A DNA stretch of 43,509 bases from Candidatus Thorarchaeota archaeon (GCA_016839275.1 JAEOUM010000114.1:1-43509), one strand, 5' to 3'. Counted from the stretch's first letter, positions 28,513 to 38,313 are shown. Numbers and translations: made by a program. Notes: generated from the sequence alone by a model not told the origin.

Positions 28513-30081
28513 TCAGGATTTTGTCTTGTTAAACCGGGTATATGTGACTATGATGACAGCTGCACATATTACAGCACCCAAGGGCACCGCCCATGGGATC
28601 ATTAATATCCACCAACTATTTTGAATATTGAAATACAGTGCTTCTATGAACTCGGAAACAACAACGGAATGTTGAATTCCCTCCCATGTTGCATTAATAT
28701 TTAGCCTATAGTTTCCATTCGCAAACAGAAATGTGTTTATGTCTAATCGCCAGCAAGTGTCGTTCACAATCTGGGCCTTTATGATGGTGCTATGAGATAC
28801 CTGATGCTCTGTATCGACCACTTCGACCATTTCACCTATCACGGATGCAAGGTTGCATCGATAGCAGTCCCTGAGAACATCTGTCGTTGCGTTGAAATTA
28901 ATTTCACAGTAGTTCAAACCAGATATCGTTCCAGAAGCCCGCCCTCCATTCCTCTCATATATTGTTACTGTGGTTTCCACAAAATCGTTAGAATGAACAA
29001 GAGGTTCGGGGTATGTCCATTGACTGACCTCTCCGGTGAGACCATACCTTATAGAGGCGGCTAGGAATACACTAAGAAACTGGTCAGATAGGATTGTATC
29101 GCTTGCCATTATTCCAGAGTGGATTACCGTCCCAGCTCCGTATTTGTGCATATAGGCAGCTACCGGATAGCCAGGACAATCGTCAGGATTTATGAGATTC
29201 CAGTACCCGATAATGTCTGTTTCTGTCAGATTTTGTAGATAATTCTCCTCATGGCCTCCGTAGATTGTGGAGATGTTCTCACCAACCGTGATTCTAATTG
29301 CGTCGCTGATAGCATTTGTTGTGTTAACTCTGATACCGCTGTAATGTCTACCAGTCCAGTATTTCCAGAAGTTGCCACCAATCCAGTTCTTGTTTTCCTG
29401 ATACCACCTATGGTAATCAGATTTCCAGGCGTGGGTTCCATTGAACTCCCACCCGTGCCCCTTGGTCAGGCTTAGATAACCATTGGAGTAGGTAACCTCA
29501 GCTAGAAAGTTGCAGGCATCCATTATAATCAGTGTGCCTCCCAACGCCACGAATTGCTTATAATAGAGGTACTCCCTTTCAGTGACGTATTCCGTAAACC
29601 CTAGAATCAGGACATCATACAATCTCACCCCATCGTGGAAAAGCTCGCCACTGTCAACGTCAATTTCGTCCATGAGTGTCACTGTTTCTCCAAGCATTAG
29701 GTGGAGAGAGCGAGCTGTATCACTCCCAAACCATGCATTGAGTCGTGTGCTCCAACCCCATTCGTCAACCACTGTCCTGTTCAAGAGGTTTAGATCTGTT
29801 GTTACATACTCTCCAAGAGGCAACGAGGCATACTTCCCGTAGAATGAATAAAACGCCTGTGAGTAGGCAGTTGCAGAAAAAATGGGCTTAACAAGAGCGA
29901 TTCTATTCTCCGTCGATGCCAGAGTTATTCCGCTATATTCGACACCCTCAATTAGACTGCCTGGTCTATATAAAACCACAGACGATTGAGCGTAAGCAAA
30001 AGACACGAAAAACAATAGAAAAAGAGCAATACATACGCTTCTGTAATGTCCTCTGTATCCTTTTCCCTGAGATTCTGTCAC
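28513..30081 (-). CDS. Exported membrane-anchored protein, GATase-like/DMFase-like features, unknown function
   Basis: N-terminal signal (YRSVCIALFLLFFVSFAYAQS) and C-terminal TM (WWILMIPWAVPLGAVICAAVIIV) with short basic tail; YDVLILGFTEYVTEREYLYYKQFVALGGTLIIMDACNF resembles GATase-1-like folds. Confidence 0.65.
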   Translation of the reverse strand: MTESQGKGYRGHYRSVCIALFLLFFVSFAYAQSSVVLYRPGSLIEGVEYSGITLASTENRIALVKPIFSATAYSQAFYSFYGKYASLPLGEYVTTDLNLLNRTVVDEWGWSTRLNAWFGSDTARSLHLMLGETVTLMDEIDVDSGELFHDGVRLYDVLILGFTEYVTEREYLYYKQFVALGGTLIIMDACNFLAEVTYSNGYLSLTKGHGWEFNGTHAWKSDYHRWYQENKNWIGGNFWKYWTGRHYSGIRVNTTNAISDAIRITVGENISTIYGGHEENYLQNLTETDIIGYWNLINPDDCPGYPVAAYMHKYGAGTVIHSGIMASDTILSDQFLSVFLAASIRYGLTGEVSQWTYPEPLVHSNDFVETTVTIYERNGGRASGTISGLNYCEINFNATTDVLRDCYRCNLASVIGEMVEVVDTEHQVSHSTIIKAQIVNDTCWRLDINTFLFANGNYRLNINATWEGIQHSVVVSEFIEALYFNIQNSWWILMIPWAVPLGAVICAAVIIVTYTRFNKTKS

Positions 30082-30333
30082 ACGACAACACCACCCTTCG
30101 AACGCTATTCTACTACCCTCATATGCTCAAATAAGCATATCGACATAGAATGCTGTAAACTGCACCAACCGCTGATTGTATTATATCATTGATAGGATCT
30201 GGCTAAGAACTCAGTTTGATTCTGTCTGAATTTGTCTTAAATGATAGGACTGTGTTGACTCTCTGGATACGTGGAAACCTTCACCTTTAAGTTTGTAATC
30301 CCTTGGAATAGAGCCTGATGAGGTCGAAAGTAG

Positions 30334-31245
30334 ATGATTCGCAGCACCATCCTCCTGAGAATCAAGAGCAAAAGAATCTTGGCTCATTCTCAGTACTGGA
30401 TCTTTCAGGTTCCGGAGAGCGAAATTGGTGAGTTTCTATCTGCGAGAGAACATCTGAAGAAGGATTCCAATGATTGCGATGACATTTCTCTGTCCATTGC
30501 GGGAAACAGGTATTATGCCCGTGAAATCACTTCTGGCCTGCTCCTGGTTTTTATAGCTGACGTGGATGAAAATGAAGAAACAGTGAACGCAAAAATCTCC
30601 ACAGCAGCAAATGTATTCCATGAGATAATCGAGAGGAAGAAGATTGCGTATGTCAAGGCGAATTATGAGATGCTCGTCAATCCCTTTGTCCATTCAAAGC
30701 TGAGGATTGCTTTGGTTGGGGAGGACAGCGTGGGCAAGACAACAACATTGCATCTTATTATGGGAAGACGTCCGCCTCTTCAGTATATTCCTGCTCTTGC
30801 TCTAACGATGCAGGTCATTGAAATCATACATTTTGCGAACTATAGCTTGGTCCTGTGGGACTTCGCGGGTCAGGAGCGATTTAGAACACTTTGGAAATTA
30901 TACTTCCAAGGCGCAGATATCGTGTTCCTACTCACGGATTCAACTCTTCCTAACCTCTCGGTTTCAAAAGAAATGTTCCAAATGATCTGTCGTGATGCTC
31001 CCCATGTTCCAATAATTGTCATTGCTAATAAACAGGACCTGCCCAATGCCCTCGACCCCTCAATCATTGAGCGTATCATCGGGGCAAAAACATACCCCCT
31101 GGTTGCCATAGATATGGCGTACAGAGATGATATTCTGAAACTCCTACTCAACACGGTTGCAAAGCATGTCAATATCCCTCTGCCTAAGCTGCCTACTGAG
31201 GAACTTCTAAGATTCACAGCTGAAGAAGAATACGAGAAAAGGTAG
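30334..31245 (+). CDS. Arf-like small GTPase with N-terminal longin-like domain
   Basis: G1 GEDSVGKTT, G3 LWDFAGQERFRTLW, G4 IVIANKQDLPNA (Arf-type). About 120-aa N-terminal extension STILLRIKSKRILAHSQYWIF...DDISLSIAGNRYYAREITSGLLLVFIADVDENEETVNAKISTAANVFHEIIERKK fits a longin/roadblock-like alpha/beta pattern. Confidence 0.85.
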   Translation: MIRSTILLRIKSKRILAHSQYWIFQVPESEIGEFLSAREHLKKDSNDCDDISLSIAGNRYYAREITSGLLLVFIADVDENEETVNAKISTAANVFHEIIERKKIAYVKANYEMLVNPFVHSKLRIALVGEDSVGKTTTLHLIMGRRPPLQYIPALALTMQVIEIIHFANYSLVLWDFAGQERFRTLWKLYFQGADIVFLLTDSTLPNLSVSKEMFQMICRDAPHVPIIVIANKQDLPNALDPSIIERIIGAKTYPLVAIDMAYRDDILKLLLNTVAKHVNIPLPKLPTEELLRFTAEEEYEKR

Positions 31246-31336
31246 ATGAATGAGCTCTGTTATCAACTCAGGTGGGTCTTCACTATAATACTAAGGCAGT
31301 TTTCATCTGTGAACGGTCATATCGGTCCTATATCAA

Positions 31337-31783
31337 TCAGAAACTAGTTCCACATCCGCATGGGACCACTGAACCTTCTTCAACATACAAAAATCCTAGG
31401 ATGAGGTTGCCCCGTACCTCATCAAACTTATACACAGAATACCAATGCTCTGCATTCGGTTTCTTGTCAATGATCTTTCCTTGTCTAACATAGTATTGAA
31501 AGAGATTGCGACACTGTTCTCTCACCGCAGAAAAGAGATCTTTATAGTGTCTACGTTGCGAGGGTCTAATCCCCCACTGCAGATGGATGAACCTGTTTGC
31601 GAGATTATTGCTTGAGATTAATGTGCTTTTACGTTTCTTCCCCTCTTGTTTTTGAATCGTTTCACTTAGTATCCGTTTGAGAACAATCGGGATATTAGAT
31701 AATGTACTAGGTGTAATGACAGGTTCAGATGACACAGCTTTCCCCATTAATCCAACCTTTCTGGGGGCTAAAAAGACCTTCAA
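31337..31783 (-). CDS. Hypothetical protein
   Basis: 148-aa ORF occupying an otherwise empty interval between + strand genes; C-terminal WYSVYKFDEVRGNLILGFLYVEEGSVVPCGCGTSF. No recognised family. Confidence 0.5.
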   Translation of the reverse strand: MKVFLAPRKVGLMGKAVSSEPVITPSTLSNIPIVLKRILSETIQKQEGKKRKSTLISSNNLANRFIHLQWGIRPSQRRHYKDLFSAVREQCRNLFQYYVRQGKIIDKKPNAEHWYSVYKFDEVRGNLILGFLYVEEGSVVPCGCGTSF

Positions 31784-31865
31784 AAATCAGTTCTCTATGG
31801 TAATGGTTATAAGGAATCCAAAGGAGGCGAACTAGCCAAAGCCAGTCAGAATGAGGTTATAGACC

Positions 31866-32315
31866 GTGTCTGAAGATTACAAGCACATTGTTCGTATTGG
31901 TGGTTCCGACATAGATGGCCAAGAGAGCCTAATCCAAGGGCTTACTCGTATTAGAGGTGTTGGTCTCAGGATGTCTAAGACCATTCTCGCACATCTTGGA
32001 ATGAATCCTAATGATAGACTCGGATTCATCACCGACAAAAACATTGATGCAGTTGAGGCTATCCTCGAGAATCCTGTTAGCGCAGGATTTCCTGATTGGT
32101 TCATAAACCGCCCTAGAGATAGAATGAGCGGTAGGATGCTGCACCTGACTGGTTCAGATCTAGACTTTGCTAATAGAAATGATATTGACAGATTACGCAG
32201 AATCAAGTCCTGGCGAGGTTCAAGGCATGCGCTTGGTCTTAAGGTAAGAGGTCAACACACAAGGACAACTGGACGTGGTGGCGTGGCTGTTGGTGTGTCA
32301 AGGAAGAAAGAATAG
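31866..32315 (+). CDS. rps13: Ribosomal protein uS13
   Basis: IVRIGGSDIDGQESLIQGLTRIRGVGLRMSKTIL...RRIKSWRGSRHALGLKVRGQHTRTTGRGG; GTG start. Confidence 0.97.
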   Translation: MSEDYKHIVRIGGSDIDGQESLIQGLTRIRGVGLRMSKTILAHLGMNPNDRLGFITDKNIDAVEAILENPVSAGFPDWFINRPRDRMSGRMLHLTGSDLDFANRNDIDRLRRIKSWRGSRHALGLKVRGQHTRTTGRGGVAVGVSRKKE

Positions 32316-32328
32316 AGAGGAATGAAAT

Positions 32329-32991
32329 ATGGGAGATCCACGCAGCCAGAAGAAAAAGTACGTAACACCAAAACGTCCATTTGATACTGACCGGTTTGAG
32401 CAGGAACTTCAATTGGTTGGCACATTCGGCCTAAGGAATAAAAAAGAGATTTGGATGCATAGGACCGAACTTTCCAATTATCGCCGACAAGCAAGAACAT
32501 TATTGGCTCTACCGCCTTCAGAAAGAGCCCATCTAGAGAAAGATCTTGTTGACAAGCTTAGCAGAATTGGTATCCTCTCAGGAGAACTGACACTTGACAG
32601 CGTTCTAGACCTGACATTAGAAAACCTGCTTGAACGTAGATTACAGACTATTGTATTCCGAAAGGGTCTAGCCGCATCCATGCATCATGCTAGACAACTA
32701 GTGACGCACGGGCACATTGGATTAGACAATAGCAGAGTAACCACACCTGCACGATTGATTACCATAGCTGAAGAAGAGCATATCACTTACACTACAAAAT
32801 CTGCATTGAACGATCAGTCACATCCAGCCCGAATTGCCGCTTCTGACGCCGCAACAAGGATTACTGCAGTTCCTGAGGAAATCGAGGTAGAACGACCAGT
32901 ACGGCGACGTATTCCAGTGGAAACTGATGATGAACGAGAACCCCTAAGAGACGATAATAACGAGTCAACAGGAGCTGAGGATCTTGAGTAA
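32329..32991 (+). CDS. rps4: Ribosomal protein uS4
   Basis: [74 protein letters not shown]. Confidence 0.97.
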   Translation: MGDPRSQKKKYVTPKRPFDTDRFEQELQLVGTFGLRNKKEIWMHRTELSNYRRQARTLLALPPSERAHLEKDLVDKLSRIGILSGELTLDSVLDLTLENLLERRLQTIVFRKGLAASMHHARQLVTHGHIGLDNSRVTTPARLITIAEEEHITYTTKSALNDQSHPARIAASDAATRITAVPEEIEVERPVRRRIPVETDDEREPLRDDNNESTGAEDLE

Positions 32992-33385
32992 GGAAGAGAA
33001 GAGAGACAAGTGGGCTATTGCTCACATATTTGCGTCATACAATGATACGATAATAACAATCACAGATATAACTGGCGCAGAAACCTTGGCACGACATACA
33101 GGTGGTATGATGGTTAAGGCGGATAGGAACGAGTCCTCGCCGCATGCTGCAATGCAGGCTGCATTTCAAGCAGCAAGGGAAGCCAAGGATAAGGGCGTCT
33201 ATGGTATTCACATCCGTGTGAGAGCTCCTGGTGGTTCTGGTCCCAAAACTCCAGGTCCTGGTGCGCAAGCTGCAATCCGTGCACTCAGCAGAGCTGGCCT
33301 CAGAATAGGTATCATTGATGAAGTCACACCTGTACCACACGATGGAACACGAAAGGCTGGCGGTCGTCGCGGAAGACGAGTATAG
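32984..33385 (+). CDS. rps11: Ribosomal protein uS11
   Basis: [51 protein letters not shown]...[63 protein letters not shown]. Confidence 0.98.
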   Translation: MSKEEKRDKWAIAHIFASYNDTIITITDITGAETLARHTGGMMVKADRNESSPHAAMQAAFQAAREAKDKGVYGIHIRVRAPGGSGPKTPGPGAQAAIRALSRAGLRIGIIDEVTPVPHDGTRKAGGRRGRRV

Positions 33386-33422
33386 ACCTGTAAATCCAAT
33401 ATTCCTCTCAATTAACAAGCAT

Positions 33423-34775
33423 TCAAGGACAATGCCATTTGTTGATTAGATACTGTGGTTTTCCCGAGTTTCGTAATTCGAATCTAACTCTTGGGCGTGT
33501 GAGATGCCTTTGCGCACTAAGTGGTGGCAGGTATAGACCTTTTTTGAGGGTTCTCTCTACCGGTGTTTCAATCTTGACTGCGGTTCGATCCTTGAAACCG
33601 CATTTGAAGCACTTATACCCCTTATCACTTCCAGCACTCTTCATTCGCTTTAGGCAGTGTGGACAAACCGGATTCAATGACCGAATCTCCTTTTCGAGGT
33701 TGAGAATCTCTAGGCCTTCGACATTGAGAGTAAGACCATGTTATCTTGAACTAGGTCTCACACTGGCATGAATCTTGATATCATCACCAATACGTAGTGC
33801 CTTAATCACTTCTCTAAAGCTTCGTGTGGGTTCATAGGCAGCACAGTCTATTCTCTGCCTGCCATCCCGAACACCGAATACCACATGACCGCCATCTATT
33901 ATTTTTGGACGACTCTCTACAAAACCGTGAACAATGGATGCCATGTACGGTCTCAAGTCTTGTATCTTGGATGTATACCTGAGATGCTCTCCTGTTCCTT
34001 GGTTACTCCTGAAAATCATCCATCTATCAATATTTTGCCCACTTTTCACAAGATTTGCTGCGTCCCTAACATCTTCTGCGGTTTCACCTCTAATTCCAAA
34101 GATAACTGGATCCGGGCCATGAGGTTCTATCAAAAGTTTCCCATCTGTTGGATCAACATTCGAAAAGACCTTATTTCCCATTCTGTTGACCATCTCAAGT
34201 ACCGACTCTAAATCCACAGCTCGCTTCTGTCCACATTGGTCCATCGCACGATATGCAATGAACTCGTAAGTATGGTCCTCCTCAAGAGCGTTCCCAACAG
34301 CTGAAAGCGCTCCAATCAGCCCCCTCCCATTTCCTCCCTCATAGTGGACTATGTTGTTCCTCTTAACAAGTCTACGCGCTAAATCTATGGGAACCGTCCG
34401 CCATAGCGCTTGTCGTGAGAGGACTCGAACATCTGCAGGTATCTCTTCTGCAATGACCACAACACCGGGATTTGTGTTGGGGTATGTTTCATCTACGTAG
34501 TTGTGCACCATTTGTTCGATATACTCCATCATCTCATTAATCCGACCAACGTCGAAGAGAAATTGAAGTGCGACAGCTCCATTGCCACGGGTTCTATAGG
34601 GAATCCCTGGATTAAGTCGAACTAGCCGAGGATAGTCTTTCCACTCTGCGTGCTCTTTTGTGAAATATTCTACTAACTGGCTTGCAAAGTGTGTTGTACA
34701 GCCACCTTGCGGACTGTCGATATCGTCAAGGCCAATGTGGATTTCCTTAATGCTCATACCACTCTCTTCCGACAA
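33423..34775 (-). pseudogene. tiaS: TiaS, tRNA(Ile2) agmatinylcytidine synthetase, interrupted by an in-frame TAA at 33741-33743
   Basis: N-terminal ORF 33741-34775 (IHIGLDDIDSPQGGCTTHFASQLVEYF) and C-terminal ORF 33423-33677 (NPVCPHCLKRMKSAGSDKGYKCFKCGFKD...VERTLKKGLYLPPLSAQRHLTRP) are in the same frame; read-through is SVRPSSR*HGLTLNVEGLEILNLEKEIRSLNPVCPHC, collinear with full-length TiaS. Pseudogene status unproven. Confidence 0.8.
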
Positions 34776-35023
34776 TTATTGCAGATAGTAGACTCATCCA
34801 CTTTTATTCCATGGTCCTCACACACAAGGCTACCACAGATATTACATGCTCGCGAAGCAAGATATTCTTGGCATATATGGCATCTAGCCTCTTTACAATT
34901 CAGGCATAATTCATCGCTGTCCATACATTCATTGCATACACCCGCTCCACACATCTTACAAGATACAAGCTGTCTACCTTCCTCACTGCAGATCTCGCAT
35001 GAGATTCCTGGTACGTAGTGCAT
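34754..35023 (-). CDS. Small Cys-rich zinc-binding protein (start taken at ATG 35023)
   Basis: MHYVPGISCEICSEEGRQLVSCKMCGAGVCNECMDSDELCLNCKEARCHICQEYLASRACNICGSLVCEDHGIKVDESTICNNCRK; multiple CxxC, B-box/treble-clef-like. Confidence 0.8.
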   Translation of the reverse strand: MHYVPGISCEICSEEGRQLVSCKMCGAGVCNECMDSDELCLNCKEARCHICQEYLASRACNICGSLVCEDHGIKVDESTICNNCRKRVV

Positions 35024-35079
35024 TCTCAGTATTTCCTCTCTGTTGAGGCTTATGACAACACAGAAATCCTTTACCCTTT

Positions 35080-35625
35080 TTGGATGATACAATTGGTGAA
35101 GCTAGAGTGACTACAAAACCGAGAATCCTCATCTATCATGCTGGACAGTGTGCTCCAAAGAAATGCACAGGGATACGACTTAGTAGAATGAAGAAAAGTC
35201 AGATTCTAACTAGTATGAGCCAAATCCCTCGTGGAGGTGTTGTTCTCAATCCTGTATCAGAAATTGCATTCTCAAGGGCTGATAGGGATGCCCTGCTTGT
35301 TTCAGGTCTCGTTGCCCTCGATTGTTCTTGGAAGAAGGCTGAAGAGATATTTGCAAGTTCCAGACTAGGTGTACAGAGGGCACTACCCTACCTACTTGCA
35401 GCTAATCCTATCAATACATACAAACCAATCAAACTCTCCACTGCTGAGGCTATTGCTGCAGCTCTCTACATCGCCGGATTCAAAGAACTTGCTGAGGATA
35501 CGATGTCAATCTTCAAATGGGGTCCCTCCTTCATAACACTGAATCATGATCTTTTAGAGGATTATTCAAGATGCTCCACAAGCGGTGAAGTTGTTCAAGT
35601 TCAGAAAGAGTACATGGAATTATAG
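35080..35625 (+). CDS. Tsr3-family rRNA aminocarboxypropyltransferase (DUF367/RLI-like)
   Basis: ILIYHAGQCAPKKCTGIRLSR, GVVLNPVSEIAFSRADRDALLVSGLVALDCSWKKAEEIF, LPYLLAANPINTYKPIKLSTAEAIAAALYIAGF...FKWGPSFITLN. Confidence 0.95.
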   Translation: MDDTIGEARVTTKPRILIYHAGQCAPKKCTGIRLSRMKKSQILTSMSQIPRGGVVLNPVSEIAFSRADRDALLVSGLVALDCSWKKAEEIFASSRLGVQRALPYLLAANPINTYKPIKLSTAEAIAAALYIAGFKELAEDTMSIFKWGPSFITLNHDLLEDYSRCSTSGEVVQVQKEYMEL

Positions 35626-35644
35626 AGAGATTGAAAAATATAAT

Positions 35645-35997
35645 GTAGCTCTGGTCCAGAGAGTAACCCCAATTCTGTTCCATCTCATCTCGTTACCGTT
35701 ATGAGATCTTGCAACATCGAACTAAGCTTCCTACCCTACACCTCAGGTCGACACATCAACAGTGTATTCTTGGAATTGCTCAACCGGTGATGGGCCGTTT
35801 CAACCAAGCCAAACGAGTCCTCAACAGATTCAAGTCTGTATCATTGTCACGCCCGTTCGGAGGTGTCGTTTCTGTTCCCAGAGCGAGGCTCTCGCCTCCC
35901 TTCTTTCGTTGGACCGGCGCCGACATGAGTCGGGAGTTTCCTCAGCTCTCATCCCTGAGGATGAGTACCGTCAGTTGCGCTTCTGCTCCAGAGCTAC
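35645..35997 (-). ncRNA. rnpB: RNase P RNA (archaeal)
   Basis: Minus strand closes with P1 helix GTAGCTCTGG/CCAGAGCTAC (10/10); conserved 5' GAGGAAACTCC and 3' ACAGAA..GG.TTAC elements; internal GGGAACAGAAACG. Confidence 0.88.
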
Positions 35998-36039
35998 GTT
36001 ATTCACTCGAATGTAACTCATAAAAAGATGATTAATTTT

Positions 36040-37053
36040 CTAATTGACAACATCAGTATGTTTCTTCCACATTTGAGGATATCTTCCTCTGACCATCAAA
36101 ACTCGCTCGCTAGTAGCCACAATCCCGCTTTTTGCCTTGGCTATTCTCTCACTAATATCATTACTCCTGGCTAATGCAACAGCTTCTCCCTTCAGAGTCT
36201 TAAGGAGGATTAGGTCTCCCTTCACGATGCCAGTGTTTAGCGTGACCACTCCTGTTGCAGCTAGGTCTGCACCGTGACATATTGCATCGACTGCAGAATC
36301 GCGTATCTGAATAAAAGGAAGATGACTAAGGGCGAATTCCACCGGCAAGAGATATTTACGAAGGAGCTTTTCATCTCCATCCTCTTTCCAGAAGATATAG
36401 GCATCCTTGAGGTCATACAATGAACACAGATGTATATCCTCTTTGAATGCTCCAACCCGTGTTCGACGAAGCTCTCTCATATGCCCTCCAACACCAAGAG
36501 CTTCTCCTATATCAAAGCAGAGCTTTCGAACATAGGTTCCTGCTTCGCATCCAACTCGAAAGAGGACAAGTCTTCCTTTGATTTCGATGATTTGATTATA
36601 GTAAATTTCACGAACTCGTAAAACACGCTTCACTGATGACCTGAGTGGAGGTTTCTGATAGATTTTACCTATGAACTCTTGAATAACTCGTTGTATCTCT
36701 TCTTCTGGTGATGAGTGATGAAGTTCTAGAACACAGACATATTCTTTTCCAGCTGGAAGAAGCGCTTGCATAGCTTTCGTAGCATTTCCTATACCTGTCG
36801 GGAGAATACCTGTTACACCTGGATCCAACGTTCCTCCGTGACCCACACGATCTACATTGAGTATTTTCTTGACCCAAGTCGCAACCTCATGGCTTGTTGG
36901 CCCTGCTGGTTTGTCGAGGACTATAACACCATTCTCGAGGAGATATTCGATAGGGAGATTATCAAGCGAAGAGAATCCATACTCTGGATTCGTCGTGTCT
37001 GATGCTCTTTGAATAATTTCACGAGGTTGGTCTGAAGGCAGAAGGCCCACCAA
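36040..37053 (-). CDS. cbf5: Cbf5/dyskerin-TruB pseudouridine synthase (with PUA)
   Basis: GVIVLDKPAGPTSHEVATWVKKILNVDRVGHGGTLDPGVTGILPTGIGNATK, EAGTYVRKLCFDIGEALGVGGHMRELRRTRVGAF. Confidence 0.97.
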   Translation of the reverse strand: MVGLLPSDQPREIIQRASDTTNPEYGFSSLDNLPIEYLLENGVIVLDKPAGPTSHEVATWVKKILNVDRVGHGGTLDPGVTGILPTGIGNATKAMQALLPAGKEYVCVLELHHSSPEEEIQRVIQEFIGKIYQKPPLRSSVKRVLRVREIYYNQIIEIKGRLVLFRVGCEAGTYVRKLCFDIGEALGVGGHMRELRRTRVGAFKEDIHLCSLYDLKDAYIFWKEDGDEKLLRKYLLPVEFALSHLPFIQIRDSAVDAICHGADLAATGVVTLNTGIVKGDLILLKTLKGEAVALARSNDISERIAKAKSGIVATSERVLMVRGRYPQMWKKHTDVVN

Positions 37054-37084
37054 TCACAGACACTCCTTTAATATCTATTCTTGT

Positions 37085-37375
37085 CTAGAACTCAAATCGA
37101 ATTTTCTGTCGGAATTTGTCGGTAAGACCTGCTTCCTCAATTGCTTTTGCAACAGATTCGTCATCCGCTCCTTTGGAGATTGGAAGCACAGTTTCTAGTG
37201 GCTCAAGATGTCGAGTATTGCAATTACGCCGTCTGACTCCACTAAGATTCTTAGGTCCAGTGATGACTACATAACTATCATCCGTAATCTCCACGATGAC
37301 ACAGTGGCTTCCAGTCTCTCGACCTACCACCTTCACACAGATTCTACCAATATCGTACAAATTCATATCAATCAC
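37085..37375 (-). CDS. rpl14e: Ribosomal protein eL14
   Basis: MNLYDIGRICVKVVGRETGSHCVIVEITDDSYVVITGPKNLSGVRRRNCNTRHLEPLE. Confidence 0.95.
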   Translation of the reverse strand: MIDMNLYDIGRICVKVVGRETGSHCVIVEITDDSYVVITGPKNLSGVRRRNCNTRHLEPLETVLPISKGADDESVAKAIEEAGLTDKFRQKIRFEF

Positions 37376-37496
37376 ACCTCACCTTGTCCATAGTCTGCAA
37401 CCAAGTCACCTCGGTGTATCATCCCTCTGGACTGGGAGAATACCGTCACTTGTTTTTGTTCACAATATGAGCTTTCCGCTAGGACCTGCATAGGTC

Positions 37497-38042
37497 TTAT
37501 TTTGTTTCAAGATCAAAATATGTTTCAACAGCCGCAATTATTATCTTGCTAACTCCATCAAGAGAGTATTTTCCTGTATTGAGAATAAGATCATAGATAG
37601 ATAGGTCTGAAACATCCACCTTGTAGTACTCAAGATACCTTGCTTTCTCACTGCCTTCGCGCTGAATGGTTTCCCGCCGAGCAAACTCAAATTCAGCACC
37701 ATCTCGCGCGGCTATCCGCTTGATTCTTACATCAAGGGGTGCGGTTAAAAGTATCTTCAGGTCTGCATATTCTCCTGCCATCCACGCTGCAAGCTGACCA
37801 TCGATGACAGCATCGCCCTTTTTTGCCTCTTTCCTCTGGGTGTCATCAATTAACTTATCAATTTCCTCATCGCCCTCAGCTACGCGGCAGAACTCCTCTA
37901 AGGTCAGCCCTCTCTCCTTCGCTAGTTGTCGGAATGTGGCACCTGCAGAGATTCTCCTCAAATTGAACCTCTTTGCGACAGCATCCGCGACAGAGCTCTT
38001 TCCTGTTCCATGAAGCCCGCCAATAGTGATGACTCGCTTCAT
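37497..38042 (-). CDS. cmk: Cytidylate kinase (archaeal type)
   Basis: ITIGGLHGTGKSSVADAVAKRFNLRRISAGATFRQLAKERGLTLEEFCRVAEGDEEIDKLID, VIDGQLAAWMAGEYADLKILLTAPLDVRIKRIAARDG. Confidence 0.96.
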   Translation of the reverse strand: MKRVITIGGLHGTGKSSVADAVAKRFNLRRISAGATFRQLAKERGLTLEEFCRVAEGDEEIDKLIDDTQRKEAKKGDAVIDGQLAAWMAGEYADLKILLTAPLDVRIKRIAARDGAEFEFARRETIQREGSEKARYLEYYKVDVSDLSIYDLILNTGKYSLDGVSKIIIAAVETYFDLETK

Positions 38043-38046
38043 CTTT

Positions 38047-38313
38047 CTACTCTCGGGTTTTTGCGATTATCGAACGACGAACAGCTGCGGGTGACAGTAC
38101 TCCACCGTAAGGACGGTTGGGCCGTTTTGATGAACGACTTGCTTTTCTGCTTAGTCGATATAACGAGTTCTTTGGAAGCTGAAGCTGCGATCCGGTCATG
38201 GGGCAGATACCTCCAGATTTGTAGAACTTCTGTCTATGTACGACTCTTCTGCCACCTGGAGTCTTAATCATTCGATTTGCTCTTCCTCTTGTTAGTTGAC
38301 CGGGTCGTGCCAT
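38047..38313 (-). CDS. rpl34e: Ribosomal protein eL34
   Basis: RRVVHRQKFYKSGGICPMTGSQLQLPKNSLYRLSRKASRSSKRPNRPYGGVLSPAAVRRSIIAKTRE. Confidence 0.95.
   Translation of the reverse strand: MARPGQLTRGRANRMIKTPGGRRVVHRQKFYKSGGICPMTGSQLQLPKNSLYRLSRKASRSSKRPNRPYGGVLSPAAVRRSIIAKTRE

Noticed and set aside
33741-33743. Pyrrolysine or selenocysteine recoding as an explanation of the tiaS internal stop
   Set aside because: The codon is TAA, not TAG (Pyl) or TGA (Sec).
35709-36023. Plus-strand ORFs (35709-36023, 35762-36016) in the cbf5/Tsr3 interval
   Set aside because: They fall within the antisense of the RNase P RNA, whose conserved motifs and closing P1 helix explain the sequence.
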